Shown here: positions 16,910 through 25,566 of the stretch, piece after piece | Layout: each line of letters begins with the position of its first letter | Numbering within the stretch: the stretch's first letter is position 1 | From: Clostridia bacterium | Lineage (GTDB): Bacteria; Bacillota; Clostridia; Oscillospirales; CAG-272 | Reading direction: 5' to 3' | NCBI GenBank assembly: GCA_017456005.1 | Contig: JAFTLJ010000032.1 | Coordinates: 1 to 40,406 of the forward strand | Length of the DNA stretch: 40,406 bases | Position numbers and translations under genes: made by a program | Notes under the pieces: generated by a model | Told to the model about the DNA's origin: nothing | What the model saw: only the letters and a program-made list of their open reading frames with translations | Database searches by the model: none

Positions 16910-17799
16910 TGGTAGTATACGATAGAAAATTTGAAAATACAGAAGATATGGTGCGCTTTATAAAAAAACGCGAACGCGCATACCGCAGTCAGGTGGAAAC
17001 AATAGCAGAGCTTATAGCAAAAGATGAAAAGATAAAGATAATAACGCTCTGCGGCCCCTCCTGTGCGGGAAAGACCACAACATCGTACATTCTGGAAAAA
17101 AAGCTGGAAGCGATTTCGGGTATAGACCTTAAAATAATTTCTATAGACGACTTTTTCAAAAGCCGCGCAGAAATGGAAAAACAGGAAAACCCCGATTATG
17201 AATCTATAGATTCCATAGATTTCGATTATTTTAAGGAATGTGTGGAAAATATCCTTGACGGTAGAGAAACGCATTTGCCCACCTTCGATTTTGTCACAGG
17301 CGAGCGCAAGAAAGAATATGAAGTTTATATCCCACACGAAAAAGGCATAGTTGTTTTTGAGGGTATACAGGCTATGTACCCGGAAATAACGGCTATATTG
17401 CCTGCGGAATTCTGTGTTTCTCTTTATATAGATATACTTGAGGATATTTACGCATACGGAAGCTTCTTCACACGTAAGGATGTGCGCTTCTTCCGCAGGC
17501 TCGTGCGCGATTTCCAGTTCCGCGATGCTTCCGTTGCTAAAACTCTCATGCTATGGGAGAATGTGGTTGCCAACGAGAAAAAGAATATAACCCCATATTC
17601 GGGCGATGCAAAATATACTATAAATTCCTTGCTTATTTACGAGCTTAACGTTATAAAAAAATATTTGCTCGAAATGCTCGAATATAGCGAGGATACGATA
17701 CAGGTATACAACGATATTAAAGAAAAATTTGAAAATATACCCGATATACCTGCAGAGCTTGTTCCAACAGACTCTGTTTTCAAGGAGTTTATCGGTTAA
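16909..17799 (+). CDS. Uridine kinase-like P-loop kinase
   Basis: A 296-residue protein of the uridine kinase/phosphoribulokinase superfamily. The P-loop is CGPSCAGKTT (about 48-57). The substrate-side ISIDDFFKSR and the Walker-B-like IVVFEGIQAMY follow, then a basic helical lid (FFRRLVRDFQFRD). An N-terminal helix of about 40 residues precedes the kinase core, as in the clostridial nucleoside kinase homologues next to hemZ. The exact substrate cannot be set from sequence. Its ATG overlaps the hemZ stop by one base. Confidence 0.8.
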   Translation: MVVYDRKFENTEDMVRFIKKRERAYRSQVETIAELIAKDEKIKIITLCGPSCAGKTTTSYILEKKLEAISGIDLKIISIDDFFKSRAEMEKQENPDYESIDSIDFDYFKECVENILDGRETHLPTFDFVTGERKKEYEVYIPHEKGIVVFEGIQAMYPEITAILPAEFCVSLYIDILEDIYAYGSFFTRKDVRFFRRLVRDFQFRDASVAKTLMLWENVVANEKKNITPYSGDAKYTINSLLIYELNVIKKYLLEMLEYSEDTIQVYNDIKEKFENIPDIPAELVPTDSVFKEFIG

Positions 17800-17811
17800 A
17801 GAGGTTTAAAA

Positions 17812-19110
17812 ATGAAAATACTTTTTGAAAAAGCAAATATACTGTTCCACGACGGCACATCGCTAAAAAACGCGTATCTCCTTACAGACGGCGCGAAAAT
17901 TGCAAAAATTTCCGCAAAAAAGCCCGAGGGCGAGTTTGACAGAGTTATAAACTGTGAAAAGAAGATGCTTTGCCCCGGTCTTTACAACTGCCACGCGCAT
18001 TCGCCCATGTCAATTTTCCGCGGATTCGGCGAAAATTTGCCGCTTGACCGCTGGCTTAACGAAAAGATATGGCCTGCGGAGGATAAGCTTTGCGATGCAA
18101 ACGTGCGCCTCGGCTCTATGCTTTCCATTGCGGAAATGCTGAAAAACGGTATAGTTTCTTTTTCGGATATGTATTTCTTTTCCGAAACCACGGTGAAGAC
18201 GGTTATAGAAAGCGGTATAAAAGCCAACGTCGGCAGATGTATAACAGCTTTCGACCCCACGATAACCGCGGAAAGCGACAGCCGCTTCCGCGAGGCTGTT
18301 GAGCTGCACAAAGCGTACCACGGGGCGGCAGATGGAAGAGTGCGCATAGATATGTCTATCCACGCAGAGTATACGACGGTGGAAAACACCTGCCGCTACG
18401 TTTCCGATTATGCCGCGGAGCATGGCTTGGGCATGCAGATACACCTTTCCGAAACGGCGAAGGAGCATGCAGAGGGCATAGCGAGAAGAAACGGCAAAAC
18501 GCCGGCAGAGTTCTTCCTTGAAACGGGCGTTTTCCGCGCTAACACGACAGCGGCACACTGTGTGCACGTTTCCGAAAGCGATATAAAGATACTCGCCGAA
18601 AACGGCGTTAGCGTGGCGCACAACCCTGCCAGCAACCTGAAGCTCGGCTCGGGTATTATGCCGCTTACATCTCTTTACGATGCCGGCGTGAACGTAACGC
18701 TTGGCACAGACGGCTCTGCCTCCAACAACACGCTTGATATTCTTAAAGAGGCATATATTGCCGCGCTTTTGCAGAAGGGCACAACGGGCGATACAGCGAA
18801 GTTTTCCTCTGCGCCGTTTGTGGCTATGGCTACGTCTAACGGCGCAAAGGCACAGGGAAGAGCGGGCGCAGGCGTGCTCGCCGAGGGTGCCCCCGCTGAC
18901 CTTATACTTATCGACCTCGATGCTATAAACACGATGCCGTATTTCGACCTTGCGGACACGTTCCTTTTTGCAGCAAATTCTGCAAACGTTTGCTTTACTA
19001 TGGTAGACGGCAAGGTGCTTTACGAAAACGGAGAGCTTAAAACTATAGACGAAGAAAAGCTCAAATATGATTTTACAAAAATGACAAAAGAATTTTATAA
19101 AGATATGTAA
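17812..19110 (+). CDS. mtaD: Amidohydrolase, MTA/SAH deaminase-like
   Basis: A 432-residue member of the amidohydrolase family closest to 5'-methylthioadenosine/S-adenosylhomocysteine deaminase (ATZ/TRZ group). Metal-binding residues are visible in order: H61 and H63 (NCHAHS), H211 (IHLSE), H249/H252 (HCVH), and D300 (LGTDGSASNN). Cytosolic nucleoside salvage is likely. Guanine deaminase or chlorohydrolase-like substrates are alternatives. It starts 12 nt after the kinase with AGAGG upstream. A strong terminator follows, ending the long unit that begins with cdaA. Confidence 0.85.
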   Translation: MKILFEKANILFHDGTSLKNAYLLTDGAKIAKISAKKPEGEFDRVINCEKKMLCPGLYNCHAHSPMSIFRGFGENLPLDRWLNEKIWPAEDKLCDANVRLGSMLSIAEMLKNGIVSFSDMYFFSETTVKTVIESGIKANVGRCITAFDPTITAESDSRFREAVELHKAYHGAADGRVRIDMSIHAEYTTVENTCRYVSDYAAEHGLGMQIHLSETAKEHAEGIARRNGKTPAEFFLETGVFRANTTAAHCVHVSESDIKILAENGVSVAHNPASNLKLGSGIMPLTSLYDAGVNVTLGTDGSASNNTLDILKEAYIAALLQKGTTGDTAKFSSAPFVAMATSNGAKAQGRAGAGVLAEGAPADLILIDLDAINTMPYFDLADTFLFAANSANVCFTMVDGKVLYENGELKTIDEEKLKYDFTKMTKEFYKDM

Positions 19111-19111
19111 A

Positions 19112-19147
19112 AGCTTAAATTTCGCCCGAAAGGGCGATTTTTAAGCT
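19112..19147 (+). terminator. Terminator ending the cdaA-mtaD operon
   Basis: An inner stem TCGCCC/GGGCGA (19122-19127 and 19132-19137) with a GAAA tetraloop is followed by five Ts. An outer pairing AGCTTAAA/TTTAAGCT (19112-19119 and 19140-19147) extends it. It lies directly after the deaminase stop. Confidence 0.8.
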
Positions 19148-19162
19148 AAAAGAGGTATCGTT

Positions 19163-20779
19163 TTGAATACACAAAAAAGAAAAGAGCCGAGAATGCTCAC
19201 CGGTGTACTGTTGCTTACGCTTGCAGGCGTGGCAGAGAAAATTCTCGGCGTTATACTAAAAATTCCGCTGGCGGGCTATCTCGGCTCGGAGGGTATGGGG
19301 TATTTTAACTCCGCATACAATATTTTCACCACTTTCTATACGGTTGCGGTAACGGGGCTACCTGTTGCAACCTCCATAATGGTTTCCAAAAGCCGTGCCA
19401 GAGGCAGGAAGCTAGAGGTGAACCGTATTTTCCGCGTTTCCATTTCGCTGTTTTTAACCGTGGGTATTATCGGTTCTGCGATAATGTACTTCGGCGCGGG
19501 ATTTATAGCAAACCTTATAGATGAAAATAATAATTCGCCGTATTGCATACAGGCGATAGCGCCCATACTGCTGCTGATATGCGTTTCGAGCTCTATACGC
19601 GGCTTTTTCCAGGGTCACCAGAATATGATGCCATCTGCCGTTTCCGAATTTTTGGATGCTTTCGGCAAATGTGCGCTCGGCATATGCTTCGGCGGATATG
19701 CCGTTACCCACGGCTATTCCGTGGAGGTTTCTGCGGCGGCGGCTATTGCCGGAATAGTTATAGGCCACCTTTTCGGCATGGGCTTCCTTATTATAACGAA
19801 ATGTGTGGCAAAGCCCGATTATTCCTGCCTCGGTACGGAGGTAGATGAAATAAATTCGGAGAGCAGCAGGAGTATTTGTAAAAAGATGCTTCTTATAGCT
19901 TTGCCCGTAACGCTCGGTTCGCTCGCGCTCGGTCTTACGTCCACTATAGATACGTTTACTATAATGAGAGTGCTGAAAAGCGACAACGCTATGGGGCTTT
20001 ACGGAGATTACACAACGCTTGCCGTTACGCTCTACCGTTTGCCTCACGCTCTTATCGTGCCAATCTCCACTTCGCTTACACCGATGCTTTCCGCCGCAAT
20101 ATCTTCGGGAAATGCAGAGAGAACGAAGAGCACGCTGTTTTCCGCCTTTAAAATGACGGCTATACTTTCCATTCCTTGCTCCATAGGCATGGGTGTGCTT
20201 GCACGCCCCATTATTTCCATGCTTTTCGGCGGCAGCTACCCCAAAGAGATAATTCAAAACACGGCGCCGCTTCTTTCCGTGCTTTCATTCGGTACGTTCC
20301 TCATGGCTATGCTTACCATCACATCCGCTGTGCTTCAGTCCTACGGCAAGCAGCATTTGCCCGTTATTTCCATGACCTGCGGTACGGTTGTAAAGCTTAT
20401 ACTTAATATAGTACTCATTTCCAATTTCGGCATAATAGGCGCACCTATAGCTACGGCGGCCAGCTATTTTGTTATGGTAGCTATAAACTTTGTTTTTGTT
20501 ATAACATATTCCGATATAGATGCAAAAATATTCAAGGCGTTTTTGCCTCCGCTTATAGCAATGCTTTGCTGTGTGCCTGTAACGGTGGGGTCGTTTATGC
20601 TCTATGCCGAGCTTTTGCCGAGAGAAGCTGTTGCCACGCTCCTTTCCGTGCTTACCACGGCGCTCGTATATGCTTTTGCGCTGTTTGCCACGAGAGCTTT
20701 CAGCAGAGAAGACATTATGATGCTGCCGAAGGGCAAAAAAATATACGCAATGCTTGTGAAAATGAAACTTATGAGGTGA
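19163..20779 (+). CDS. SpoVB/MurJ-like lipid flippase (MOP superfamily)
   Basis: A 538-residue integral membrane protein with about 14 hydrophobic segments. It opens with GVLLLTLAGVAEKILGVILKI and YLGSEGMGYFNSAYNIF, the pattern of the SpoVB/polysaccharide-biosynthesis branch that flips lipid-linked precursors such as lipid II. I use a TTG start at 19163 because AGAGGT lies six bases upstream. An ATG at 19193 is an alternative without a good site. In a sporulating cell it could serve cortex synthesis, but the family also serves vegetative wall synthesis. It is followed eight bases later by a methyltransferase gene. Confidence 0.85.
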   Translation: MNTQKRKEPRMLTGVLLLTLAGVAEKILGVILKIPLAGYLGSEGMGYFNSAYNIFTTFYTVAVTGLPVATSIMVSKSRARGRKLEVNRIFRVSISLFLTVGIIGSAIMYFGAGFIANLIDENNNSPYCIQAIAPILLLICVSSSIRGFFQGHQNMMPSAVSEFLDAFGKCALGICFGGYAVTHGYSVEVSAAAAIAGIVIGHLFGMGFLIITKCVAKPDYSCLGTEVDEINSESSRSICKKMLLIALPVTLGSLALGLTSTIDTFTIMRVLKSDNAMGLYGDYTTLAVTLYRLPHALIVPISTSLTPMLSAAISSGNAERTKSTLFSAFKMTAILSIPCSIGMGVLARPIISMLFGGSYPKEIIQNTAPLLSVLSFGTFLMAMLTITSAVLQSYGKQHLPVISMTCGTVVKLILNIVLISNFGIIGAPIATAASYFVMVAINFVFVITYSDIDAKIFKAFLPPLIAMLCCVPVTVGSFMLYAELLPREAVATLLSVLTTALVYAFALFATRAFSREDIMMLPKGKKIYAMLVKMKLMR

Positions 20780-20786
20780 AAATGAT

Positions 20787-21578
20787 ATGACAGAAGTCAA
20801 TAAAACTTTATACATCCCTCTTTACGGCAAGGCGCTGGTGAGCAGATGCGGAATTATACTGCGCGACAAAAAAGCCGAGGCAATTTGGGCGGCAGCGGGT
20901 TTCCCGCTCGGCGCAAAATCCCGTTCTAAATGGCTGGCGTATTATATGGGTATGCGTGCCGCTGTGTTCGACGCTTGGGTATGCGAAAAATGCGCATGTG
21001 AAAAAGATGCCGTTGTGCTACACATAGGCTGTGGGCTTGACTCGCGCGCGGAACGTGTGAACGCAAAAAACGCTTGGTATGATATAGACTTTCCCGACGT
21101 TATAGCGGAGCGCAGAAAATATTTTAAAGAAAAAGAAAATTATACTATGCTTCCTGCAGACGTGCGCACGGAAGCGTGGCTTTATGCTCTTCCCAATGGT
21201 AAAAACGCTATTGTTGCGATGGAGGGGATTAGCATGTATTTCGCGCCCGAGGAGCTGAAAGCGCTGCTTTCGCGCCTTGCGGAGCGCTTTGAAAATGTTT
21301 TTCTTCTTATGGATTGCTACACGGTTTTTGCCGCGAAAGCTTCGAAATACAAAAACCCGATAAACGATGTTGGTGTGACAGAAGTTTACGGATACGACAG
21401 CGGGGAAGAAGCGGCGCTCGGCACGGGCTTTGCCGCGCTTTGCGAGCGCGCTATGACACCTGCGGAGAAGATAAACGAGCTTAGCGGTGCGGAAAAATTT
21501 ATTTTCCGCAAGCTTTATGCAGGCGGCATAGCAAAAAAGATGTACAAAATGTACGAATATGAAAAAAGAACTGTGTGA
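20787..21578 (+). CDS. Class I SAM methyltransferase, leucine carboxyl methyltransferase/TcmP-like
   Basis: A 263-residue protein with the SAM-binding glycine motif VLHIGCGLDSRAERV (about 77-92), then WYDIDFPDVIAERR, typical of the Ppm1/LCMT and TcmP-like O-methyltransferases. AIVAMEGISMYFAPEEL follows. Bacterial members methylate carboxyl groups of small molecules, and the substrate here is unknown. It follows the flippase gene by eight bases and its 3' end is inside a terminator hairpin. Confidence 0.8.
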   Translation: MTEVNKTLYIPLYGKALVSRCGIILRDKKAEAIWAAAGFPLGAKSRSKWLAYYMGMRAAVFDAWVCEKCACEKDAVVLHIGCGLDSRAERVNAKNAWYDIDFPDVIAERRKYFKEKENYTMLPADVRTEAWLYALPNGKNAIVAMEGISMYFAPEELKALLSRLAERFENVFLLMDCYTVFAAKASKYKNPINDVGVTEVYGYDSGEEAALGTGFAALCERAMTPAEKINELSGAEKFIFRKLYAGGIAKKMYKMYEYEKRTV

Positions 21579-21592
21579 GCAGTTCTTTTTTT
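21566..21592 (+). terminator. Terminator overlapping the methyltransferase 3' end
   Basis: AAGAACTG (21566-21573) pairs with CAGTTCTT (21580-21587) around a 6-nt loop containing the TGA stop. A run of Ts reaches 21592. Confidence 0.8.
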
Positions 21593-21629
21593 CGTGACAA
21601 AATAAATTATATATTTTTGCATTTTACTG

Positions 21630-21658
21630 TTGAAACGCAGGTAAAAATGATGTATAAT
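21630..21658 (+). promoter_or_regulatory. Strong sigma-A promoter for uxuA-eda-kdgK
   Basis: TTGAAA (21630-21635), a 17-nt spacer and TATAAT (21653-21658). The leader up to 21717 contains a small GC-rich hairpin (GGCAC at 21675-21679 with GTGCC at 21690-21694), possibly an operator or stability element. Confidence 0.8.
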
Positions 21659-21717
21659 TAAAGTGTATATTTATGGCACGCCGTGCGGAGTGCCAAATTG
21701 AATGGAGGAAAAATAAA

Positions 21718-22770
21718 ATGAATATGAAAATGTCTTTCCGCTGGTATGGCGAAAGCGACCCTATTTCTCTTGAGTATATTTCTCAGATCCCGGGTATGCG
21801 CTCTATCGTTTCTGCGGTTTACGACGTTAAGCCCGGCGAGGTTTGGCCCGAAGAAAGCCTTGCAAAAATGAAGGCACAGTGCGAAGCACACGGCCTTGTT
21901 TTCGACGTTGTTGAGTCTATTCCCGTGCACGAAGACATCAAGCTCGGCAGAGGCAACGTGGACGAGCTTCTCGAGGTTTATTGCGAAAACGTTCGCAGAT
22001 GTGCAAAATACGGCGTAAAATGCGTAACATACAACTTTATGCCGGTTTTTGACTGGACTCGTACACAGCTCGATAAAAAAGCGGCAGACGGCTCTACAAG
22101 CCTTGTTATGTATTGGGACCAGATGAGAGGTCTGGACCCTCTTAAAGACGACATTCACCTTCCCGGTTGGGATGCAAGCTATACGCAGGCGGAGGTTCGC
22201 GAGCTTATTACAGCTTATGGCGAGCTCGGCGAAGAGGGTCTTTGGAAAAACCTCGAAAAATTCCTTAAGAAGGTTATCCCCGTTGCGGAAGAATGCGGCG
22301 TGAGAATGGCTATCCACCCCGACGACCCGCCGTACCCGATTTTCGGTCTTCCCAGAATCATTACTTGCGAAAAGAACCTCGACCGCTTCCTCGCGCTCGT
22401 AGACAGCCCTGCAAACAGCCTTTGCCTCTGCACAGGCTCTCTCGGCTGTGCCGCAAGCAACGACGTTCTTGCTATGGTTAAAAAATACGCGGCTATGGAC
22501 AGAATCGCATTTATGCATATGCGCAATATCAAAATTATGGAAGACGGCTCTTTCGAAGAACGCGCACACCTTTCTTCCTGCGGCTCGCTCGATATGTTCG
22601 AGATTGCAAAGGCACTTGCCGAAAACGGCTTTTCTTGGTACGTTCGCCCCGACCACGGCAGAATGGTTTGGGGAGAAACAGGCAAACCCGGCTACGGTCT
22701 TTTCGACCGCGCTTTGGGTGCAACCTATCTCAACGGTCTTTTCGAAGCTTGCGAAAAATACAGCAAATAA
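21718..22770 (+). CDS. uxuA: Mannonate dehydratase
   Basis: Converts D-mannonate to 2-keto-3-deoxygluconate in hexuronate (glucuronate/galacturonate) breakdown. It is 350 residues, as usual for the family. Recognisable stretches are the N-terminal FRWYGESDPISLEYISQIPG, CVTYNFMPVFDWTRT, the metal-binding MAIHPDDPP, FMHMRNI, and YVRPDHGRMVWGE near the end. The ATG at 21718 has GGAGG nine bases upstream; an in-frame ATG at 21673 lies in the leader and lacks a site. First gene of the operon, with codons such as CTC, GAC and GGC suggesting good expression. Confidence 0.96.
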   Translation: MNMKMSFRWYGESDPISLEYISQIPGMRSIVSAVYDVKPGEVWPEESLAKMKAQCEAHGLVFDVVESIPVHEDIKLGRGNVDELLEVYCENVRRCAKYGVKCVTYNFMPVFDWTRTQLDKKAADGSTSLVMYWDQMRGLDPLKDDIHLPGWDASYTQAEVRELITAYGELGEEGLWKNLEKFLKKVIPVAEECGVRMAIHPDDPPYPIFGLPRIITCEKNLDRFLALVDSPANSLCLCTGSLGCAASNDVLAMVKKYAAMDRIAFMHMRNIKIMEDGSFEERAHLSSCGSLDMFEIAKALAENGFSWYVRPDHGRMVWGETGKPGYGLFDRALGATYLNGLFEACEKYSK

Positions 22771-22791
22771 TTTAATCGGGAGATAAAGAAG

Positions 22792-23436
22792 ATGAATAGT
22801 ATAAATACTCGTATTTCCGAAATCGGCGTTGTGCCGGTTATTAAGCTCACAAACCCCGAACGCGACGCGGCTCCACTCGCAAAAGCACTTTGTGCTGGCG
22901 GCATTCCCGTTGCAGAGGTTACTTTCCGTGCGGCCGGCGCAGACACGGCTATCCGCCTTATGAAGGAGGCTTGCCCCGAGATACTCGTTGGCGCAGGCAC
23001 GGTTCTCACAACAGAGCATATAGACAAGGCTATCGCGGCAGGTGCTGAATTTATCGTAACACCTGGCTTCGACCCCGAGCTCTGCGCTTACTGCGCAGAA
23101 AAGGGCATTGCTATTTTCCCCGGATGCACAACACCTACAGACTACCACGCGGCGCTCAAATTTGGCCTTGAAGTGCTTAAATTCTTCCCCGCGGAACAGT
23201 CCGGCGGCCTTGCTAAGATAAAAGCGATGAGCGCACCGTTCCCGATGTTCAAGGTTATGCCCACAGGCGGCATTTCTCTCAAAAACCTTAAAGAATACCT
23301 TTCTTGCCCCGTTATCTGCGCTTGCGGCGGTTCCTATATGGTAACTGCCGAGCTTATCGAAGGCGGCAAATGGGACGAGATCACAGAACTTTGCAAAAAA
23401 TCTGCAGAAATAGTTAAGGAGGCCCGCAATGGCTAA
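22792..23436 (+). CDS. eda: 2-dehydro-3-deoxyphosphogluconate aldolase (KDPG/KHG aldolase)
   Basis: Cleaves KDPG to pyruvate and glyceraldehyde 3-phosphate. It is 214 residues with catalytic Glu in GGIPVAEVTFR, the Schiff-base Lys in VLKFFPAE, and phosphate-binding PTGGIS. GGGAGA lies upstream of the ATG. It lies 21 nt after uxuA and its last codons overlap the kdgK start by eight bases. Confidence 0.95.
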   Translation: MNSINTRISEIGVVPVIKLTNPERDAAPLAKALCAGGIPVAEVTFRAAGADTAIRLMKEACPEILVGAGTVLTTEHIDKAIAAGAEFIVTPGFDPELCAYCAEKGIAIFPGCTTPTDYHAALKFGLEVLKFFPAEQSGGLAKIKAMSAPFPMFKVMPTGGISLKNLKEYLSCPVICACGGSYMVTAELIEGGKWDEITELCKKSAEIVKEARNG

Positions 23437-24451
23437 AATAGTTACTTTCGGCGAGCTTATGCTCCGCCTTTCCCCCAACGGCTACTACCGTTTCTTCCAG
23501 AACGACCAGCTTCAGGCTACTTTCGGCGGCGGCGAAGCTAACGTTGCCGTTTCCCTTGCAAACTACGGTATGGATAGCGTTTATGTTACAAAGCTTCCCA
23601 AGCACGCAATCGGTCAGGCTGCTGTAGACAGCCTCCGCTACTTCGGTGTAGATACATCCAAAATCGTTCGCGGCGGCGACAGAGTAGGTATCTACTTCCT
23701 CGAAAAAGGCGCTTCTCAGCGTGGCTCCGTTTGCATTTACGACCGTGCACATTCCGCTATTCAGGAAGCAAGCAGAGAAGATTTCGATTGGGACAGCATT
23801 TTCGAAGGCGCAGATTGGTTCCACTTTACGGGTATCACTCCTGCCCTCGGTGCAAATGTTGTTGAGATCTGCCGCGATGCCTGCGTTGCGGCAAAAGCAA
23901 GAGGTGTGAAAATTTCCTGCGACCTCAACTACCGTGGCAAGCTTTGGACACGTGCCGAAGCACGCGAAGCGATGACAGACCTTTGAAAATACGTTGACGT
24001 TTGCATCGCAAACGAAGAAGACGCAAAAGACGTATTCGGCATTGAGGCAGAGGATACGGACATTTACGGTGGCAAGCTCAACCATGAAGGCTACAAATCC
24101 GTTGCGAAAAAACTCGCAGATACGTTTGGCTTCGAAAAGGTTGCCATTACTCTCCGCACATCTATTTCTGCAAACGACAACGACTGGGCAGGTATGCTCT
24201 ACGATGGCGAGAACTATTGCTTCTCCAAATCCTACCATCTCCACATCGTTGACCGCGTAGGCGGCGGCGACTCTTTCGGCGGCGGTCTTATCTACGCTCT
24301 TCTCAATGGCAAAGACACGCAGGGCGCTATCGAATTTGCGGTTGCGGCATCTGCGCTCAAGCACTCTGTAGAAGGCGACTACAACCGCGTAACTGTTTCC
24401 GAGGTTGAAAAGCTCGCAGGCGGCGATGGTTCCGGCCGTGTACAGAGATAA
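23429..24451 (+). pseudogene. kdgK: 2-keto-3-deoxygluconate kinase interrupted by an in-frame TGA
   Basis: A complete PfkB-family sugar kinase frame of 340 codons runs from ATG 23429 (AAGGAGG six bases upstream) to TAA 24451, except for one TGA at 23984-23986 (codon 186). Before it are TFGGGEANVAVSLANYG and CDLNYRGKLW. After it, in the same frame, come KYVDVCIANEEDAKDVFGI and the C-terminal signature DRVGGGDSFGGGLIYAL, which holds the catalytic Asp. Premature stop would therefore remove the active site. The kinase phosphorylates KDG between UxuA and Eda, so its loss would break the pathway. There is no frameshift, and the downstream frame is fully conserved. Options are a recent nonsense mutation, an assembly or base-call error, or recoding. 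A 7-bp hairpin lies 11 nt after the TGA (see findings). Confidence 0.85.
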
Positions 24452-24452
24452 C

Positions 24453-24476
24453 TTACCTTTTTCGAAAGAAAGGTAA
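24453..24476. repeat. Inverted repeat after kdgK
   Basis: TTACCTTT (24453-24460) and AAAGGTAA (24469-24476) pair around an 8-nt loop just after the kdgK stop. It lacks a T tract and may be the boundary of a repeated intergenic element. Confidence 0.4.
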
Positions 24477-24516
24477 ACCAAAGAACTTTAGTAAAAGGTT
24501 TTTAATATAGAAAAAA

Positions 24517-24549
24517 ACTCCCGCCTAAATAAACGGCGGGAGTTTTTTT
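24517..24549. terminator. Strong bidirectional terminator of the uxuA-eda-kdgK operon
   Basis: ACTCCCGCC (24517-24525) pairs perfectly with GGCGGGAGT (24535-24543) around a 9-nt loop. A-rich and T-rich flanks extend the stem and give a T tract on both strands. Confidence 0.9.
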
Positions 24550-24614
24550 ATAACATAGGCAATTGCGCGCAAATCGTGCGCAATTGCTTGTTCAAAAAAA
24601 GTTTTCCTTATGCA

Positions 24615-24663
24615 AAAATGCCCGATTTTCGGGCATTTTATAGTTGCCGAAGGCAACTTTTTT
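24615..24663 (+). terminator. Two tandem hairpins, the second with a T tract
   Basis: AAAATGCCCGA (24615-24625) pairs with TCGGGCATTTT (24629-24639). AGTTGCC (24642-24648) pairs with GGCAACT (24652-24658), followed by TTTTTT to 24663. Another palindromic stretch, CAATTGCGC/GCGCAATTG, lies just upstream near 24560-24587. The segment 24550-24825 has no credible gene; short open frames there lack ribosome binding sites and overlap the hairpins. Confidence 0.6.
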
Positions 24664-24828
24664 ACTATAAATGTGATTTTACCGAGAAAAAACATAAAGG
24701 CGGACCGGATTTGTCCACCGAAATATCGCAGAAAGAAATCTTTCGGAAAGCAAAATTTTTACGTGTTAGCGCTTAATCGGGTAATAGCAAATTATATGAA
24801 CTTGAGATACTTACAGTTTAGACAGATG

Positions 24829-24878
24829 GTTTTTGATTTTCTTAATAAAAAATCAAAAACTATACTAAAAGTATAGTT
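24829..24878. repeat. Pair of AT-rich inverted repeats upstream of the surface-protein locus
   Basis: GTTTTTGATTTT (24829-24840) is the exact reverse complement of AAAATCAAAAAC (24849-24860). Immediately overlapping is AACTATACT (24858-24866) with AGTATAGTT (24870-24878). Either could be a terminator or a protein-binding operator. The second lies just before a TTGCAA...TATACT promoter-like pair (24877-24904). Confidence 0.5.
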
Positions 24879-24956
24879 GCAAATACAAATTTTGGTGATA
24901 TACTGTATTTGTAAGTTTAAACATATTGAAAAAATCAATTTTATCTAATTTAACAA

Positions 24957-24985
24957 TTGAAAATAATTGGAATTGATTATATAAT
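24957..24985 (+). promoter_or_regulatory. Strong sigma-A promoter for the 25027-29238 locus
   Basis: TTGAAA (24957-24962), a 17-nt spacer and TATAAT (24980-24985), 41 nt before the first ATG. A second weaker candidate with an extended -10 (TGA-TATACT, -10 at 24899-24904) lies upstream beside a palindrome, so the locus may have two start sites. Confidence 0.75.
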
Positions 24986-25026
24986 ATACTTATGATATAG
25001 ATATTGTGAAATCGAAAGGAGAAATT

Positions 25027-25545
25027 ATGAATATACCAAAATGGCTCGTAATAGCACTTATAGTGCTGATTATAGCGTGCTTGATTATAACTTCGTGGGC
25101 TTTGTTTTTCAGAACACCGGCAAATACGCCGCTCACACCCGATTATGCCCCTGTAGAGAAGGAAGAAAATGCTGAAAATATAGAGGGCGATGACGATACC
25201 AAACTGGAAGCTGATGAAGGTGGCGGTGCCGTGGGGCTTACTTTTTCCGATAAGATCACCATAGACCTTTCCGATAAGAAGGCGGCGCTTTATTTTGCCA
25301 ACCCCGGCAAATCTTTGCAGGATATGGTGCTGCAGATCGTAATACAGGACGAAATAATAGTTCAAACGGGCACAATTAACCCCGGAAAACAGGTAAGACA
25401 AGTGGATTTGCTCGACGGAGCCGAAAAGAGGCTTGCCGAAGGTATTTATGAAGGCAAGTTTGTGGTTCTTTACTACGATGTCGAAACCGGTGAAAGAGCG
25501 ATGGTAAGCACAGACTTGCTCGTTACCATAACAGTACAAAAATGA
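25027..25545 (+). CDS. Membrane-anchored extracytoplasmic protein, family unrecognised (locus protein A)
   Basis: A 172-residue protein. Residues 5-27 are one transmembrane helix, 30-68 a proline/acidic linker (NIEGDDDTKLEADEGGG), and about 70-172 a beta-rich domain. That domain contains the segments AALYFANPGKSLQDM, IIVQTGTINPGKQV and EGIYEGKFVVLYY. The domain resembles that of the last gene of the cluster (28753-29238), which has AAVYFTNPN and GETGLIKPGEYV at matching places. I start at ATG 25027 because AAAGGAG lies six bases upstream. It is the first gene after a strong promoter. Topology suggests the C-terminal domain is outside the cell. I do not recognise a named family and assign no function. 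Confidence 0.75.
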   Translation: MNIPKWLVIALIVLIIACLIITSWALFFRTPANTPLTPDYAPVEKEENAENIEGDDDTKLEADEGGGAVGLTFSDKITIDLSDKKAALYFANPGKSLQDMVLQIVIQDEIIVQTGTINPGKQVRQVDLLDGAEKRLAEGIYEGKFVVLYYDVETGERAMVSTDLLVTITVQK

Positions 25546-25566
25546 TAATTTAAGGAGGAATACAAT

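Noticed and set aside
21658..23478. A 606-codon open frame on the minus strand opposite uxuA and eda
   Set aside because: It mirrors the codon bias of two well-recognised plus-strand genes, has no ribosome binding site, and its translation shows no known domain.
23429..24451. A non-standard code in which TGA is Trp
   Set aside because: Many clear genes here end in TGA (for example the ECF sigma factor, ispD, protein D and the methyltransferase), often in ATGA overlaps or just before the next start, so TGA is a real stop.
24576..24876. Two short overlapping open frames (66 and 88 codons) in the intergenic block
   Set aside because: They overlap several hairpins, lack ribosome binding sites and differ from the coding style of neighbours.
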